A stretch of DNA of 64,000 bases. It comes from Streptomyces sp. SID12501 (lineage in GTDB: Bacteria > Actinomycetota > Actinomycetes > Streptomycetales > Streptomycetaceae). Within the stretch, counting starts at the first letter, position 1. Each line of letters starts with the position of its first letter. Positions 24,444-33,279 of the stretch are shown piece by piece. The notes under the pieces are model-generated. The model did not search any database, had not been told where the DNA came from, and saw nothing but the letters and a program-made list of their open reading frames with translations. The stretch covers positions 1-64,000 of the forward strand of contig NZ_JAAGLU010000023.1 of NCBI RefSeq assembly GCF_010550245.1, given 5' to 3'. The position numbers were made by a program, and so were the translations under genes.

Positions 24444-25193
24444 TCACTCCCCGTTCACCCGCAACGCCCGCTGAACCCCCACTTCCACCGGCCCCAGGAA
24501 CCGCGGATCAGGCTTGAACACCGCGTCCAACGCCGCCTTCCCCGCCGCGAAGATCTCCCGCGCCCCGCCGTAGTACCACGTCACGTCATGCCTGGCCTCG
24601 ACCCCGACCCCGTACGACTCCACCCCCGCCGCCTCGCACAACGCGACAGCACGACGAATATGGAACCCCTGACTGATCAGCACCGCCCGGTCGACCCCGA
24701 ATATCCTCTTCGCCCGGACGCAGGAGTCCCATGTGTCGAACCCGGCGTAGTCACTCACGATCCGCGCGTCCGGCACCCCGTGCCGCGTCAGATACGCCCG
24801 CATCGCATCCGGCTCGTCATAGTCCTCGCGGCTGTTGTCCCCGGTGACGAGCACCACCTTCACCTGCCCCGCCCGGTACAGCTTCGCCGCCGCGTCCAAC
24901 CGGTGCGCGAGGTACGGAGACGGCTCACCACCCCACAACCCGGCACCGAAGACGACGGCGACATCGGTACGCGGCACGTCCGGGACATCGCGCAGTCGGT
25001 CGCCGGTGGCGACGAACATCCAGGTGGCCGGCAACAAGGCCAGCACGCACAGCGACATCACGACCTGCACGGCCCGCCGCTGCCCGGCCCGCGTACGAGG
25101 CAGACGCACACGCGAACGCAAAGACACCAGAGACGCCAAAGACGCCAAAGACGCCAAAGACGCCCACGATCCACGCGCCTTCGGACTGCTCAT
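24444..25193 (-). CDS. SanA/YdcF-type DUF218 membrane-anchored protein
   Basis: 249 residues. One N-terminal membrane segment (VVMSLCVLALLPATWMFVA) anchors an outer domain with DUF218 motifs: VVFGAGLWGGEPSPYLAHRL, VLVTGDNS, and AVLISQGFHIRRAVALCE. ElyC/SanA relatives act in envelope integrity. The first codons come from a 9-bp tandem repeat (25123-25167), giving SLASLASLASL before the membrane segment. It is divergent from the chelatase gene. Confidence 0.85.
   Translation of the reverse strand: MSSPKARGSWASLASLASLASLVSLRSRVRLPRTRAGQRRAVQVVMSLCVLALLPATWMFVATGDRLRDVPDVPRTDVAVVFGAGLWGGEPSPYLAHRLDAAAKLYRAGQVKVVLVTGDNSREDYDEPDAMRAYLTRHGVPDARIVSDYAGFDTWDSCVRAKRIFGVDRAVLISQGFHIRRAVALCEAAGVESYGVGVEARHDVTWYYGGAREIFAAGKAALDAVFKPDPRFLGPVEVGVQRALRVNGE
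25123..25167. repeat. 9-bp tandem repeat inside the DUF218 gene
   Basis: About five units of GACGCCAAA (three exact) encode repeated Ser-Leu-Ala on the minus strand at residues 10-24. The unit length keeps frame, so copy number could vary without loss of the protein. Confidence 0.9.
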
Positions 25194-25414
25194 CGGACGA
25201 GTCCCTCCCAGGTGGCCTTCGGCGGCCTTCGACCAAGGAAGACGCCCCCGACGCGGCCCCGGTTCACCGCCCCCGACGTGACCAGCTTCACTCGGCTTCA
25301 GGAAACCGCAGGTCAGGCAAACTCACACACCCCTTGCCTTCACCGTGAACCCCCGGAAAAGACCCGTGACCGAGCCGCAACGGCGTGGCAACCTCGTACC
25401 GTCACGATCGGTAC

Positions 25415-26323
25415 ATGACGCCGTCGCCCCGTTCTTACGACGAGTCCGCGCAGCACCCGCAGAGCCCCCGGCCGCCCGGAGGCGCCCACCTCGACAGTAC
25501 GGCGCACATCATGGACCGGATCACCAGCCAGCTCGGCAGCCAGCTCAGCCTCATCTCGCTCGACGGCAGCCGTCGCCCCGCCCCGCCCGCACTCGTCCTC
25601 GTGGGCCACGGCAGCCGCGACCCACGCGCCCTGAGCACCGTCGGCGCGCTCGCCGAACGCGTCCGCGAACTGCGCCCCGATGTGCCCGTGCACCTGGGAC
25701 ACATCGAGCTGAACGCGCCCCTGCTCCCGGACACGCTCGCGGGACTCGGCACAGCCGAGGCCGTCCTCGTACCGCTGCTGCTCAGCCGCGGCTACCACGT
25801 CAAGCAGGACATCCCGGAGATGGCCGCGGCGGCGTCGGCACGCACGCGCGTGGCCGCCCCGCTCGGCCCGCACCCCCTGCTCGTCGAGACCCTGTACGCC
25901 CGCCTCGTCGAGGCCGGCTGGCGCACCCGGATGACCGACGAGCAGCGCCGGACGAGCGCGGTGGTCCTCGCCGCCGCGGGTTCCCGCGACCCCGACTCGG
26001 ACGTCGACACCCGCCGCACCGCCCAGCTCCTCGCCGAGCGCCTGGGCGTCCCCGTCGTACCGGCGTACGCCACCACCGCCGCGCCGACCGTCCCCGCAGC
26101 CGTACGCGCCCTGACCGCCCGAGGCCGCCACCGGGTCGCCGTGGCCTCGTACTTCACCGCACCCGGCCGCTTCGCCACGGAGTGCGCCGAGGCCGCCCCG
26201 TGGATCGCCGCGGCCCCCCTGGGTGCCCACCCGTCGATGGCCCACCTGATCCTCCACCGCTACGACGAGACCGTCGCGGCCCCCGCAACATCCCTGACCC
26301 GAGAACTGGCGCCGGCCATGTAG
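25415..26323 (+). CDS. sirohydrochlorin chelatase (CbiX family)
   Basis: 302 residues made of two CbiX halves. The catalytic His of the first half lies in ALVLVGHGSRDPRAL, with second-site residues in VHLGHIELNAP. The second half starts VVLAAAGSRDPDSDVD. The enzyme inserts iron or cobalt into sirohydrochlorin; iron would give sirohaem for nitrite or sulfite reductase, which fits the nearby nitrate reductase. ATG 25415 (MTPSPRSYDE) is preferred to GTG 25385. Confidence 0.85.
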   Translation: MTPSPRSYDESAQHPQSPRPPGGAHLDSTAHIMDRITSQLGSQLSLISLDGSRRPAPPALVLVGHGSRDPRALSTVGALAERVRELRPDVPVHLGHIELNAPLLPDTLAGLGTAEAVLVPLLLSRGYHVKQDIPEMAAAASARTRVAAPLGPHPLLVETLYARLVEAGWRTRMTDEQRRTSAVVLAAAGSRDPDSDVDTRRTAQLLAERLGVPVVPAYATTAAPTVPAAVRALTARGRHRVAVASYFTAPGRFATECAEAAPWIAAAPLGAHPSMAHLILHRYDETVAAPATSLTRELAPAM

Positions 26324-26400
26324 GGGCGCGGGGCTGTATCGATTTGCGGCTCCGCCGCGTGGGCGCGACCAGCCACAACGCGCCCGCACCCGCCGACGAA
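26324..26400. repeat. Streptomyces-type dispersed intergenic repeat
   Basis: The sequence right after the chelatase stop (GGGGCGCGGGGCTGTATCG, then GCGGCTCCGCCGCGTGGGCG and CGACCAGCCAC) looks like the GC-rich palindromic repeat often seen between Streptomyces genes, with the hairpin GCGGCTCCGCCGC. Recognition is from general familiarity. It may end the chelatase transcript. Confidence 0.55.
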
Positions 26401-26442
26401 ACAGCCCCCGGCAGACGCGCAGGCGAAACACACACGCCCAAA

Positions 26443-26465
26443 TTGTCAGTACCTGCCCTTACTGT
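26443..26465 (+). promoter_or_regulatory. DNA-damage (RecA-NDp/PafBC-type) promoter of dgt
   Basis: TTGTCAGTA (26443-26451), eight bases, then TACTGT (26460-26465) matches the actinobacterial RecA-independent damage promoter consensus TTGTCRGTG-N8-TAnnnT except at one position. Transcription would start about 7 bp on, at the A of the dgt ATG (26472), giving a leaderless mRNA. Confidence 0.7.
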
Positions 26466-26471
26466 CGAACC

Positions 26472-27866
26472 ATGGAAGGCACACGCACCAACACGACCCC
26501 CGCCCCCCAGCCCCCCGAAAGCGACACCACCCCCAGCGACAACACCCTGACCGTCTACGCCCCGACGGCAGTCGCCCGCTGGGCCGCCGAACCCGACAAG
26601 CGCCCAGGCCGCACCGCCTTCCAACGCGACCGTGCCCGCGTGCTGCACTCCTCCGCGCTACGACGGCTGGCAGGCAAAACCCAGGTGGTCACGCCGGGCA
26701 CCCGCAGCCGGGTCTGGGACGCCAGCCCCCGCACCCGCCTCACGCACTCCCTGGAATGCGCCCAGGTCGGCCGCGAACTGGGCGCCGCCCTCGGCTGCGA
26801 CCCCGACCTCGTCGAGGCGGCCTGCCTCTCGCACGACCTGGGTCACCCGCCCTTCGGGCACAACGGCGAACAGGCGCTCAACGAGTTCGCGGCGGACTGC
26901 GGCGGCTTCGAAGGCAACGCCCAGTCCCTCCGGCTCCTCACCCGGATCGAACCGAAGCGCTTCGTACGCAGCGAACGCCTCGATTCCACGCGCGGATCGG
27001 GAGTCTCCGGCGGATCCGGCACCACCGGCGACCTCGTCAGCGTGGGCCTCAACCTCACGCGGGCCACCCTCGACGCCGCCACCAAGTACCCCTGGCCGCG
27101 CGGCGCGCATCCCACCGACCCGGCCTCCCCGAAGTTCGGCGTCTACGACGACGACAGACCGGTCTTCGACTGGGTCCGCCAGGGCGCCCCCGGGACCCGG
27201 ACGACCTTCGAGGCCCAGGTCATGGACTGGGCGGACGACGTGGCGTACTCGGTGCACGACGTCGAGGACGGTCTGCACGCCGGTCACATCGACCCCAACT
27301 GCCTGCACGCCGAGCCCGAGCGCCAGGAGATCTTCCGGGTCGCCACCGGCCGCTACGTGGGCGCGGACACCGACCCCGCCGAGCTCGCCGAGGCCCTCGA
27401 CCGACTCCTCGACCAGGAGTGGTGGCCGCACGGCTACGACGGTACGGCCGTCGCCCAGGCCCGGCTGAAGGACGCCACCAGCCAGCTCATCGGCCGCTTC
27501 TGCCTTGCCGCGGAGGGCGCCACGCGCGCGGCGTACGGCAACGGCCGGCTCACGCGGTACGCGGCGGAACTGGTCGTCCCGCGCGAGGCCCGGCTGGAGT
27601 GCGCGGTCCTGAAGGCGGTCGCCGACCGGTACGTGATGCAACGCGCCGAACAGGAACTGATCCGCGCCGACCAGCGCGTCGTCGTCGCCGAACTCGCCGA
27701 GGCGCTCACCGCCCGCGCCCCGGACGGCCTTGACCCCCAGTTCCGCGCGCTGTTCGACGAGGCGGCGGACGACCGTGCGCGCAAGCGGGTCATCGTCGAC
27801 CAGATCGCGTCCCTCACCGACGCGTCGGCGCGTTCGCTGCACGGGCACCTGAAGGGCGGCATATGA
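26472..27866 (+). CDS. dgt: deoxyguanosinetriphosphate triphosphohydrolase-like protein
   Basis: 464 residues of the HD-domain dNTPase family. Metal ligands: His in RTRLTHSLECAQVGREL, HD in ACLSHDLGHPPFGHNGE, and Asp in QVMDWADDVAYSVHDVEDG. It cleaves dNTPs to nucleoside and triphosphate, controlling DNA precursor pools. The start directly at the expected transcription start suggests leaderless translation under a damage-type promoter. It is located just before the flavoprotein and dnaG genes, a common actinobacterial order. Confidence 0.92.
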   Translation: MEGTRTNTTPAPQPPESDTTPSDNTLTVYAPTAVARWAAEPDKRPGRTAFQRDRARVLHSSALRRLAGKTQVVTPGTRSRVWDASPRTRLTHSLECAQVGRELGAALGCDPDLVEAACLSHDLGHPPFGHNGEQALNEFAADCGGFEGNAQSLRLLTRIEPKRFVRSERLDSTRGSGVSGGSGTTGDLVSVGLNLTRATLDAATKYPWPRGAHPTDPASPKFGVYDDDRPVFDWVRQGAPGTRTTFEAQVMDWADDVAYSVHDVEDGLHAGHIDPNCLHAEPERQEIFRVATGRYVGADTDPAELAEALDRLLDQEWWPHGYDGTAVAQARLKDATSQLIGRFCLAAEGATRAAYGNGRLTRYAAELVVPREARLECAVLKAVADRYVMQRAEQELIRADQRVVVAELAEALTARAPDGLDPQFRALFDEAADDRARKRVIVDQIASLTDASARSLHGHLKGGI

Positions 27867-27920
27867 CCCGTATATGGCCCCTATCTGACCTCTGTGCGGT
27901 CCCATATGAACCGCATATGG
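27860..27920. promoter_or_regulatory. twin palindromic sites CATATGAnCCGnATATGG
   Basis: CATATGACCCGTATATGG (27860-27877) and CATATGAACCGCATATGG (27903-27920) are near-identical, each dyad-symmetric, and spaced 43 bp apart. The first overlaps the dgt stop codon. They lie 150 bp before the flavoprotein gene and are AT-rich against the background, as expected of a regulator binding region or promoter. Confidence 0.6.
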
Positions 27921-28073
27921 CACAGATGTGACCCTGGGTGGCCTGATCGGGCCACACCCTCTTCCCCCATCACACTCCGTGCGGGACGCTCCCCAGGGGG
28001 CACCCGTACACAAGGCACGAGCAACACGCGGCACGAGCAGCACGTGGCACCCGTTCTTACGAGGAGGCATGAA

Positions 28074-29339
28074 GTGGTCGACGCGGATCAGACATTCGTC
28101 ATCGTCGGAGGCGGACTGGCCGGCGCCAAGGCGGCCGAGACGCTCCGGACGGAGGGCTTCACCGGCCGCGTGATACTGATCTGCGACGAACGCGACCACC
28201 CGTACGAGCGGCCCCCGCTCTCCAAGGGCTACCTCCTCGGTAAAGAGGAACGCGACAGCGTCTTCGTCCACGAGCCGGCCTGGTACGCGCGCAACGACAT
28301 CGAACTCCACCTCGGCCAGACCGTCGACGCCATCGACCGTACGGCGAAGACGGTCCGGTTCGGCGACGACGGCACCCTCGTCCACTACGACAAACTGCTC
28401 ATCGCCACCGGCGCCGAGCCGCGCCGCCTGGACATCCCCGGGACGGGCCTGGCCGGTGTCCACCACCTGCGCCGCCTCGCGCACGCCGAGCGCCTCAAGG
28501 GCGTCCTTGCCGCCCTGGGCCGGGACAACGGCCACCTCGTGATCGCCGGCGCCGGCTGGATCGGCCTGGAGGTCGCGGCGGCGGCACGGGAGTACGGCGC
28601 CGAGGTGACCGTCGTCGAGCCGTCGTCGACCCCGCTGCAGTCGGTCCTCGGCCCCGAGCTGGGCAACCTCTTCGCCGAGCTGCACCGCGAGCACGGCGTC
28701 CGCTTCCACTTCGGCGCCCGCCTGACGGAGATCGTCGGCCAGGACGGCATGGTCCTCGCGGCCCGTACGGACGACGGCGAGGAGCACCCGGCCCACGACG
28801 TCCTGGCGGCCATCGGAGCCGCACCGCGCACGGCACTGGCGGAGGCGGCCGGCCTGACCCTCGCCGACCGCGCGTACGGCGGCGGCATCGCGGTCGACGA
28901 ACGCCTGCGCACCTCCGACCCCGACATCTACGCGGCCGGTGACGTGGCCGCCTTCCACCACGCCCTGTTCGACACCAGGCTGCGCGTCGAACACTGGGCC
29001 AACGCCCTCAACGGCGGCCCGGCGGCGGCCCGCGCGATGCTGGGCCGCGAATCGACGTACGACCGCGTGCCGTATTTCTTCTCCGACCAGTACGACATGG
29101 GCATGGAGTACTCGGGCTGGGCGCCCCCGGGCTCGTACGACCAGGTGGTGATCCGGGGAGACGCGGCCAAGCGCGAGTTCATCGCCTTCTGGGTGAAGGA
29201 GAACCGGGTGCTGGCCGGGATGAACGTGAACGTGTGGGACGTCACAGAGCCCATCCAGCAGCTCATCCGCTCCCGGTCCCAGGTGGACACGGAGGCACTG
29301 GCCGACCCGCGCGTACCACTGGACAGCCTCGTCCCGTAG
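28074..29339 (+). CDS. FAD-dependent oxidoreductase, ferredoxin-reductase-like
   Basis: 421 residues. FAD motif FVIVGGGLAGAKAAETLR, NAD motif LVIAGAGWIGLEVAAAA, and the second FAD contact DPDIYAAGDVAAF. The C-terminal reductase domain follows (YDQVVIRGD, FWVKENRVLAGMNVNVW). Such enzymes pass electrons from NAD(P)H to ferredoxins, for example for P450s. GTG 28074 is chosen for GAGGAGG six bases upstream; the longer frame would translate the upstream operator region. Confidence 0.9.
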   Translation: MVDADQTFVIVGGGLAGAKAAETLRTEGFTGRVILICDERDHPYERPPLSKGYLLGKEERDSVFVHEPAWYARNDIELHLGQTVDAIDRTAKTVRFGDDGTLVHYDKLLIATGAEPRRLDIPGTGLAGVHHLRRLAHAERLKGVLAALGRDNGHLVIAGAGWIGLEVAAAAREYGAEVTVVEPSSTPLQSVLGPELGNLFAELHREHGVRFHFGARLTEIVGQDGMVLAARTDDGEEHPAHDVLAAIGAAPRTALAEAAGLTLADRAYGGGIAVDERLRTSDPDIYAAGDVAAFHHALFDTRLRVEHWANALNGGPAAARAMLGRESTYDRVPYFFSDQYDMGMEYSGWAPPGSYDQVVIRGDAAKREFIAFWVKENRVLAGMNVNVWDVTEPIQQLIRSRSQVDTEALADPRVPLDSLVP

Positions 29340-29368
29340 CCGCGATACCGCCCGCGACTGTCACGGCA

Positions 29369-29391
29369 CTGTCGGCCCGCCCCCGTAGACT
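29369..29391 (+). promoter_or_regulatory. leaderless promoter of dnaG, damage-type-like
   Basis: TGTCGG within 29369-29377, eight bases, then TAGACT (29386-29391) has the same spacing as the dgt promoter but a weaker upstream match. The dnaG GTG lies 7 bp after the -10, so the mRNA would again be leaderless. Confidence 0.5.
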
Positions 29392-29397
29392 CACTGC

Positions 29398-31311
29398 GTG
29401 GCCGGAAGGATCAACGAAGAGGACGTGAAGGCGGTTCGGGACGCGGTCCCGATCGACGCCGTCGTGTCCGAGTACCTCCAGCTGCGCAACGCGGGCGGCG
29501 GCAACCTGAAGGGCCTGTGCCCCTTCCACGACGAGAAGTCACCGTCCTTCCAGGTCAGCCCGAGCAAGGGACTCTTCCACTGCTTCGGCTGCCAGGAGGG
29601 CGGCGACACCATCACGTTCGTGATGAAGGTCGACCACCTCTCCTTCTCCGAGGTGGTCGAGCGTCTGGCCGCCCAGGCCGGCATCACCCTGCGGTACGAG
29701 GAGGGCGGCTACAACCCCGCGGGCCAGCGCGGCGAGCGCATCCGCCTGGTGGAGGCCCACAAGATCGCCGCGCAGTGGTACGTGGAGCAGCTGGCCACCA
29801 GCTCCGAGGCGGACGCGGGCCGCAAGTTCCTCGCGGAACGGGGCTTCGACCAGTCGGCCGCCGAACACTTCTCCGTCGGCTACAGCCCCCAGGGCTGGGA
29901 CCACCTCACCCGCTACCTCCGCGGCAAGGGCTTCTCGGACAAGGAACTCCTCCTGTCCGGCATCGCCCAGGAAGGCCGCCGCGGCCCCATCGACCGCTTC
30001 CGGGGCCGCCTGATGTGGCCGATCCGCGACATCGGCGGCGAGGTCGTCGGCTTCGGCGCGCGGAAGCTGTACGAAGAGGACAACGGCCCCAAGTACCTCA
30101 ACACCCCCGACACGGCGATCTACCGGAAATCCCAGGTCCTGTACGGCATCGACCTCGCCAAGAAGGACATCGCGAAGGCGAGCCGCGCGGTCGTCGTCGA
30201 GGGTTACACGGACGTCATGGCCTGCCACCTGGCCGGTGTGACGACGGCGATCGCGACCTGTGGCACGGCCTTCGGCACCGACCACATCAAGATCCTCCGC
30301 CGACTGCTGATGGACAACGGCTCGGCCCGCGTGATCTTCACCTTCGACGGCGACGCGGCCGGCCAGAAGGCCGCGCTGCGCGCCTTCGAGGACGACCAGA
30401 AGTTCGCCGCCGAGACCTACATCGCCATCGCGCCCGACGGCATGGACCCCTGCGACCTGCGCCTCGCCAAGGGCGACCAGGCCGTCGCCGACCTCGCCGA
30501 ACCCCGCACTCCGCTCTTCGAGTTCGCCCTGCGCCAGATCGCCGTCCGCTACGACCTGGAGACCCCGGTGGGCCGCGCGGCGGCGCTGGACGAGGCCGCC
30601 CCGATCGTGGCCCGCATCAAGAACAGCGGCGCACAGCACGAGGTCGCGGTCCAGCTCGCCGGCATGCTCGGCATCCTGGACACCCAGTTCGTCGTCAAGA
30701 GGGTGTCCCAGCTGGCCCGTTGGGCCCGGGACCGCGGCGGCAAGGGCCCGGCCCCCACCGGCCAGCAGCGCCAGTCCCAGCCGTACGAGACGACCTCGTC
30801 CCGGTCCGGCGGCCCCTCCGGCCCCGCCCTGAACCTCCGCAACCCGGTCTACGCCACCGAACGCGAACTCCTCAAACTCGCCCTCCAGCGCCCCGACCTG
30901 GTCTCCCCGGCCTTCGACGCCTACGGCCTGGACGAGTTCACCGCCACCCCCTACGCGGCCGTACGCCAGGCGATCATGGAAGTGGGCGGTGTGGAGTACG
31001 GCGCCCAGGACCCCCAGGAGTACCTGGTCCGTGTCCGCGAGGTGGCCCCGGACAACACGGTCCGCGCCATGGTGACGGAGCTGGCGGTCGAGGCGATCAT
31101 GCGCAAGACGGTCGACGACGTGTACGCGAGCGACCAGTTGGTCATGGTCCGCCGCAGAGCGGTGGAACGCCGGATCCAGGAGGTCCAGGTCACCCACACC
31201 CGCCTGGCCACCCACGGCGACCCGGCCGAACTGGCCGCCGTACAGAACGAGTTGTGGGTACTCCAGCAGTACGACCAGGCACTGCGGGAGCGGGGCGCGG
31301 CAGCGCTCTGA
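29398..31311 (+). CDS. dnaG: DNA primase
   Basis: 637 residues. The N-terminal CHC2 zinc finger is CPFHDEKSPSF followed by HCFGCQEGGD. The TOPRIM catalytic core shows VVVEGYTDVMA and TFDGDAAGQKA (DxD). The C-terminal helicase-binding domain is helical, after a linker rich in Pro, Gln and Ser near residue 460. The enzyme makes RNA primers for replication. GTG start with no Shine-Dalgarno, consistent with leaderless translation. Confidence 0.95.
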   Translation: MAGRINEEDVKAVRDAVPIDAVVSEYLQLRNAGGGNLKGLCPFHDEKSPSFQVSPSKGLFHCFGCQEGGDTITFVMKVDHLSFSEVVERLAAQAGITLRYEEGGYNPAGQRGERIRLVEAHKIAAQWYVEQLATSSEADAGRKFLAERGFDQSAAEHFSVGYSPQGWDHLTRYLRGKGFSDKELLLSGIAQEGRRGPIDRFRGRLMWPIRDIGGEVVGFGARKLYEEDNGPKYLNTPDTAIYRKSQVLYGIDLAKKDIAKASRAVVVEGYTDVMACHLAGVTTAIATCGTAFGTDHIKILRRLLMDNGSARVIFTFDGDAAGQKAALRAFEDDQKFAAETYIAIAPDGMDPCDLRLAKGDQAVADLAEPRTPLFEFALRQIAVRYDLETPVGRAAALDEAAPIVARIKNSGAQHEVAVQLAGMLGILDTQFVVKRVSQLARWARDRGGKGPAPTGQQRQSQPYETTSSRSGGPSGPALNLRNPVYATERELLKLALQRPDLVSPAFDAYGLDEFTATPYAAVRQAIMEVGGVEYGAQDPQEYLVRVREVAPDNTVRAMVTELAVEAIMRKTVDDVYASDQLVMVRRRAVERRIQEVQVTHTRLATHGDPAELAAVQNELWVLQQYDQALRERGAAAL

Positions 31312-31336
31312 GCAGGTCTCCGAGCAGGCCTCGGAG

Positions 31337-32323
31337 TCACCGCCCCTCGAACGTCGGCGTCACCGCCCGCACCAACCGGTCCACGAACTCCCGCTCCCTC
31401 CCCGCGAGTTGCGGGTACTCCACGACGAAGTGATCCCACTCGACGTATCCCACCGCCTCCACCACATCGGCGAGCAGGATGTGCTCCCGTCCGTGGTGCG
31501 GCCACTCGCCGGAGAGCCGGAACACCTCGTTCAGCAGCTCGTGGGGGAGCGGATACCGCTCGGCCAGGAGCACGGCGTCGTACAGGTCCTTGCCCTGCGC
31601 GTACATGTCGTTGATCAGCCACATCAGCTTCCAGGCCAGCGACAGCGCGGGCGTCGCCGCCCCGACCGACACGCCGCCCGGCAGCTCCACCGGTACCGGC
31701 GGCTCGGCGAGCCGCTCGTTGAAGACGAAGTCGAGCTGCACATGGCCTCCGGGCAGCTCCGGCGCGGACCAGGGCAGCACCATACGGCGGCCCGGCACCC
31801 GGTCATAGGTCCAGATGTCCTCGACCACCGCCTCGCGCGCGGAGAACCCCACCTCGTCGTCTCCCCGGGCCTCGGCCGCCGCCGCGATCCCGGCGAGCAT
31901 CCGACCCGCACGTGCGTCACTGATCGAAAAGGTGTCCGGTACGACGACGAAGTCCAGGTCACCGGGCTCACGGGCGGCCTCACCGAACCACGCCGCCATC
32001 AGCACGCTCCCGCGCAGCACCAGCGACTCGGCCCACTCGGACCCGGCGATCGCGTCGAGCACCAGCTCCAGAGCCCGGCGCCGCGCGACCCGCCAGGCCT
32101 CACCCCGGGCCGGATCGGCGAAGCCCGGGTCGGCCGCCCGGAAGGCGTTGGGGTGCTGCTTCAGCGCCGGCTCGAAGACCAGCCGCTGGTCCACGTCCTT
32201 GCCCGGCACGGTACGCAGGGTGAGGGGCAGCCCCTGGTTCTCCCGGGTCCTGTCGTCCAGGGCGACCTTGGGCGCGTCGACGCCTGCCCGCAGCGGTTTC
32301 CGCCATGATCTCTGGTTGCTCAT
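31337..32323 (-). CDS. nucleotidyltransferase, AbiEii/AbiGii-type
   Basis: 328 residues. The nucleotidyltransferase active site appears as LVLRGSVLMAAWFGE then EPGDLDFVVVPD (DxD), and later HVQLDFVFNERL as third acidic strand. SLAWKLMWLINDMYAQGKDLYDAV is the conserved helix of the AbiEii group, whose founding members are toxins of abortive-infection systems. ATG 32323 follows GGAGG and overlaps the upstream gene by ATGA, so the two form a coupled pair. Confidence 0.8.
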   Translation of the reverse strand: MSNQRSWRKPLRAGVDAPKVALDDRTRENQGLPLTLRTVPGKDVDQRLVFEPALKQHPNAFRAADPGFADPARGEAWRVARRRALELVLDAIAGSEWAESLVLRGSVLMAAWFGEAAREPGDLDFVVVPDTFSISDARAGRMLAGIAAAAEARGDDEVGFSAREAVVEDIWTYDRVPGRRMVLPWSAPELPGGHVQLDFVFNERLAEPPVPVELPGGVSVGAATPALSLAWKLMWLINDMYAQGKDLYDAVLLAERYPLPHELLNEVFRLSGEWPHHGREHILLADVVEAVGYVEWDHFVVEYPQLAGREREFVDRLVRAVTPTFEGR

Positions 32324-32979
32324 CCGCACACCTCCGGCGCCGCCATGACCGCGCCTCCGCTCTCCTCGATCCATCCGTCGTCGACGGACAGATCACTGTC
32401 GTACAGCACGAACTCCCGCTCCGTATCAATCACTTCGTGCCCCCGCAGTTCCGCCAGCAGCCGGTCGAGCGCCCGTCCCGCCCCCGCCGTGTCCACGCCC
32501 CGGCACCGCTGCGTCACGAACCGCTCGGTCCACCGGCCGCTTCGCGCCACCCGACGGGCGTTCCACGACAGATGCGCGCCGTACGGGACGACCCGCGCGG
32601 CCAGGGCGTCGAGATCCGCGTCCACGGGCAGCCGCAGCTTCACGTGGTGCTCGAAGTACCGTTCGTCCGCGCGTGGTTCACGCGGTACCTCGGGCGCCCA
32701 CGGCGACGACTCGATCTTGACGCGCACCGGTTCGAACCCCGCCGCCCGCAGCAGCGCCCCGACTTCCCGCGCGCGGGCCGATTCGTCGGCGTACGACGGG
32801 GAACCCGTGAGTGTGAGCATCGGCTGGGCCGGCATTCGGCCACGGGCGAGGACGATGTGCGTCAGCTTGAGACCGGTCGCCGTCGCCCAGCGGTCCAGCC
32901 GTTCCGCCTCGGCGGAGGTTTCGCAGCGGACGGTGATATGCGTTTCGTACACGTGAGTTGAGTGAAGAGAACCGGACAC
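32320..32979 (-). CDS. unknown protein coupled to the nucleotidyltransferase
   Basis: About 219 residues from GTG 32979 (GTG 32952 is possible; neither has a strong ribosome site). Family not recognised. It begins VYETHITVRCETSAEA and later has YFEHHVKLRLP and GAHLSWNARR. Two His-hydrophobic-Thr/Ser motifs (HIT and HLS) faintly recall 2H phosphoesterases. It ends with an acidic segment (DSDLSVDDGWIEE). Translation is coupled to the nucleotidyltransferase through a 4-bp overlap, so a joint function such as an antitoxin or RNA-end partner is plausible but unproven. Confidence 0.7.
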   Translation of the reverse strand: MSGSLHSTHVYETHITVRCETSAEAERLDRWATATGLKLTHIVLARGRMPAQPMLTLTGSPSYADESARAREVGALLRAAGFEPVRVKIESSPWAPEVPREPRADERYFEHHVKLRLPVDADLDALAARVVPYGAHLSWNARRVARSGRWTERFVTQRCRGVDTAGAGRALDRLLAELRGHEVIDTEREFVLYDSDLSVDDGWIEESGGAVMAAPEVCG

Positions 32980-33279
32980 GCGCCGATCGTGCCAGGTCGG
33001 ACCACGAACGGGCACTCGAGTTTTCCGTGACGGTAACCATGTGGTCACGGACCGAACCCAGAAAGTCGTCGCACGCCCCTCGTGGCGGTGATGTGTCGTA
33101 CTCCACACTGGGTTCCGGTGCCTGAGTCCTCGGAGCGCGGCCGACCCGTCCCCAACGGGTCCGACACCCCCGCGATTCCGGTCAACGCGTACGGGACGGA
33201 CAGCGGTGAGGCCGCCCACTCCGCCCCCCGAGTACCGCTGCCGTACGCCTCAGCAGCGATCATCCTGGAGGTCGCCCCC

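Noticed and set aside
26658..28994. 778-codon minus-strand frame
   Set aside because: Antisense shadow of dgt and the flavoprotein gene.
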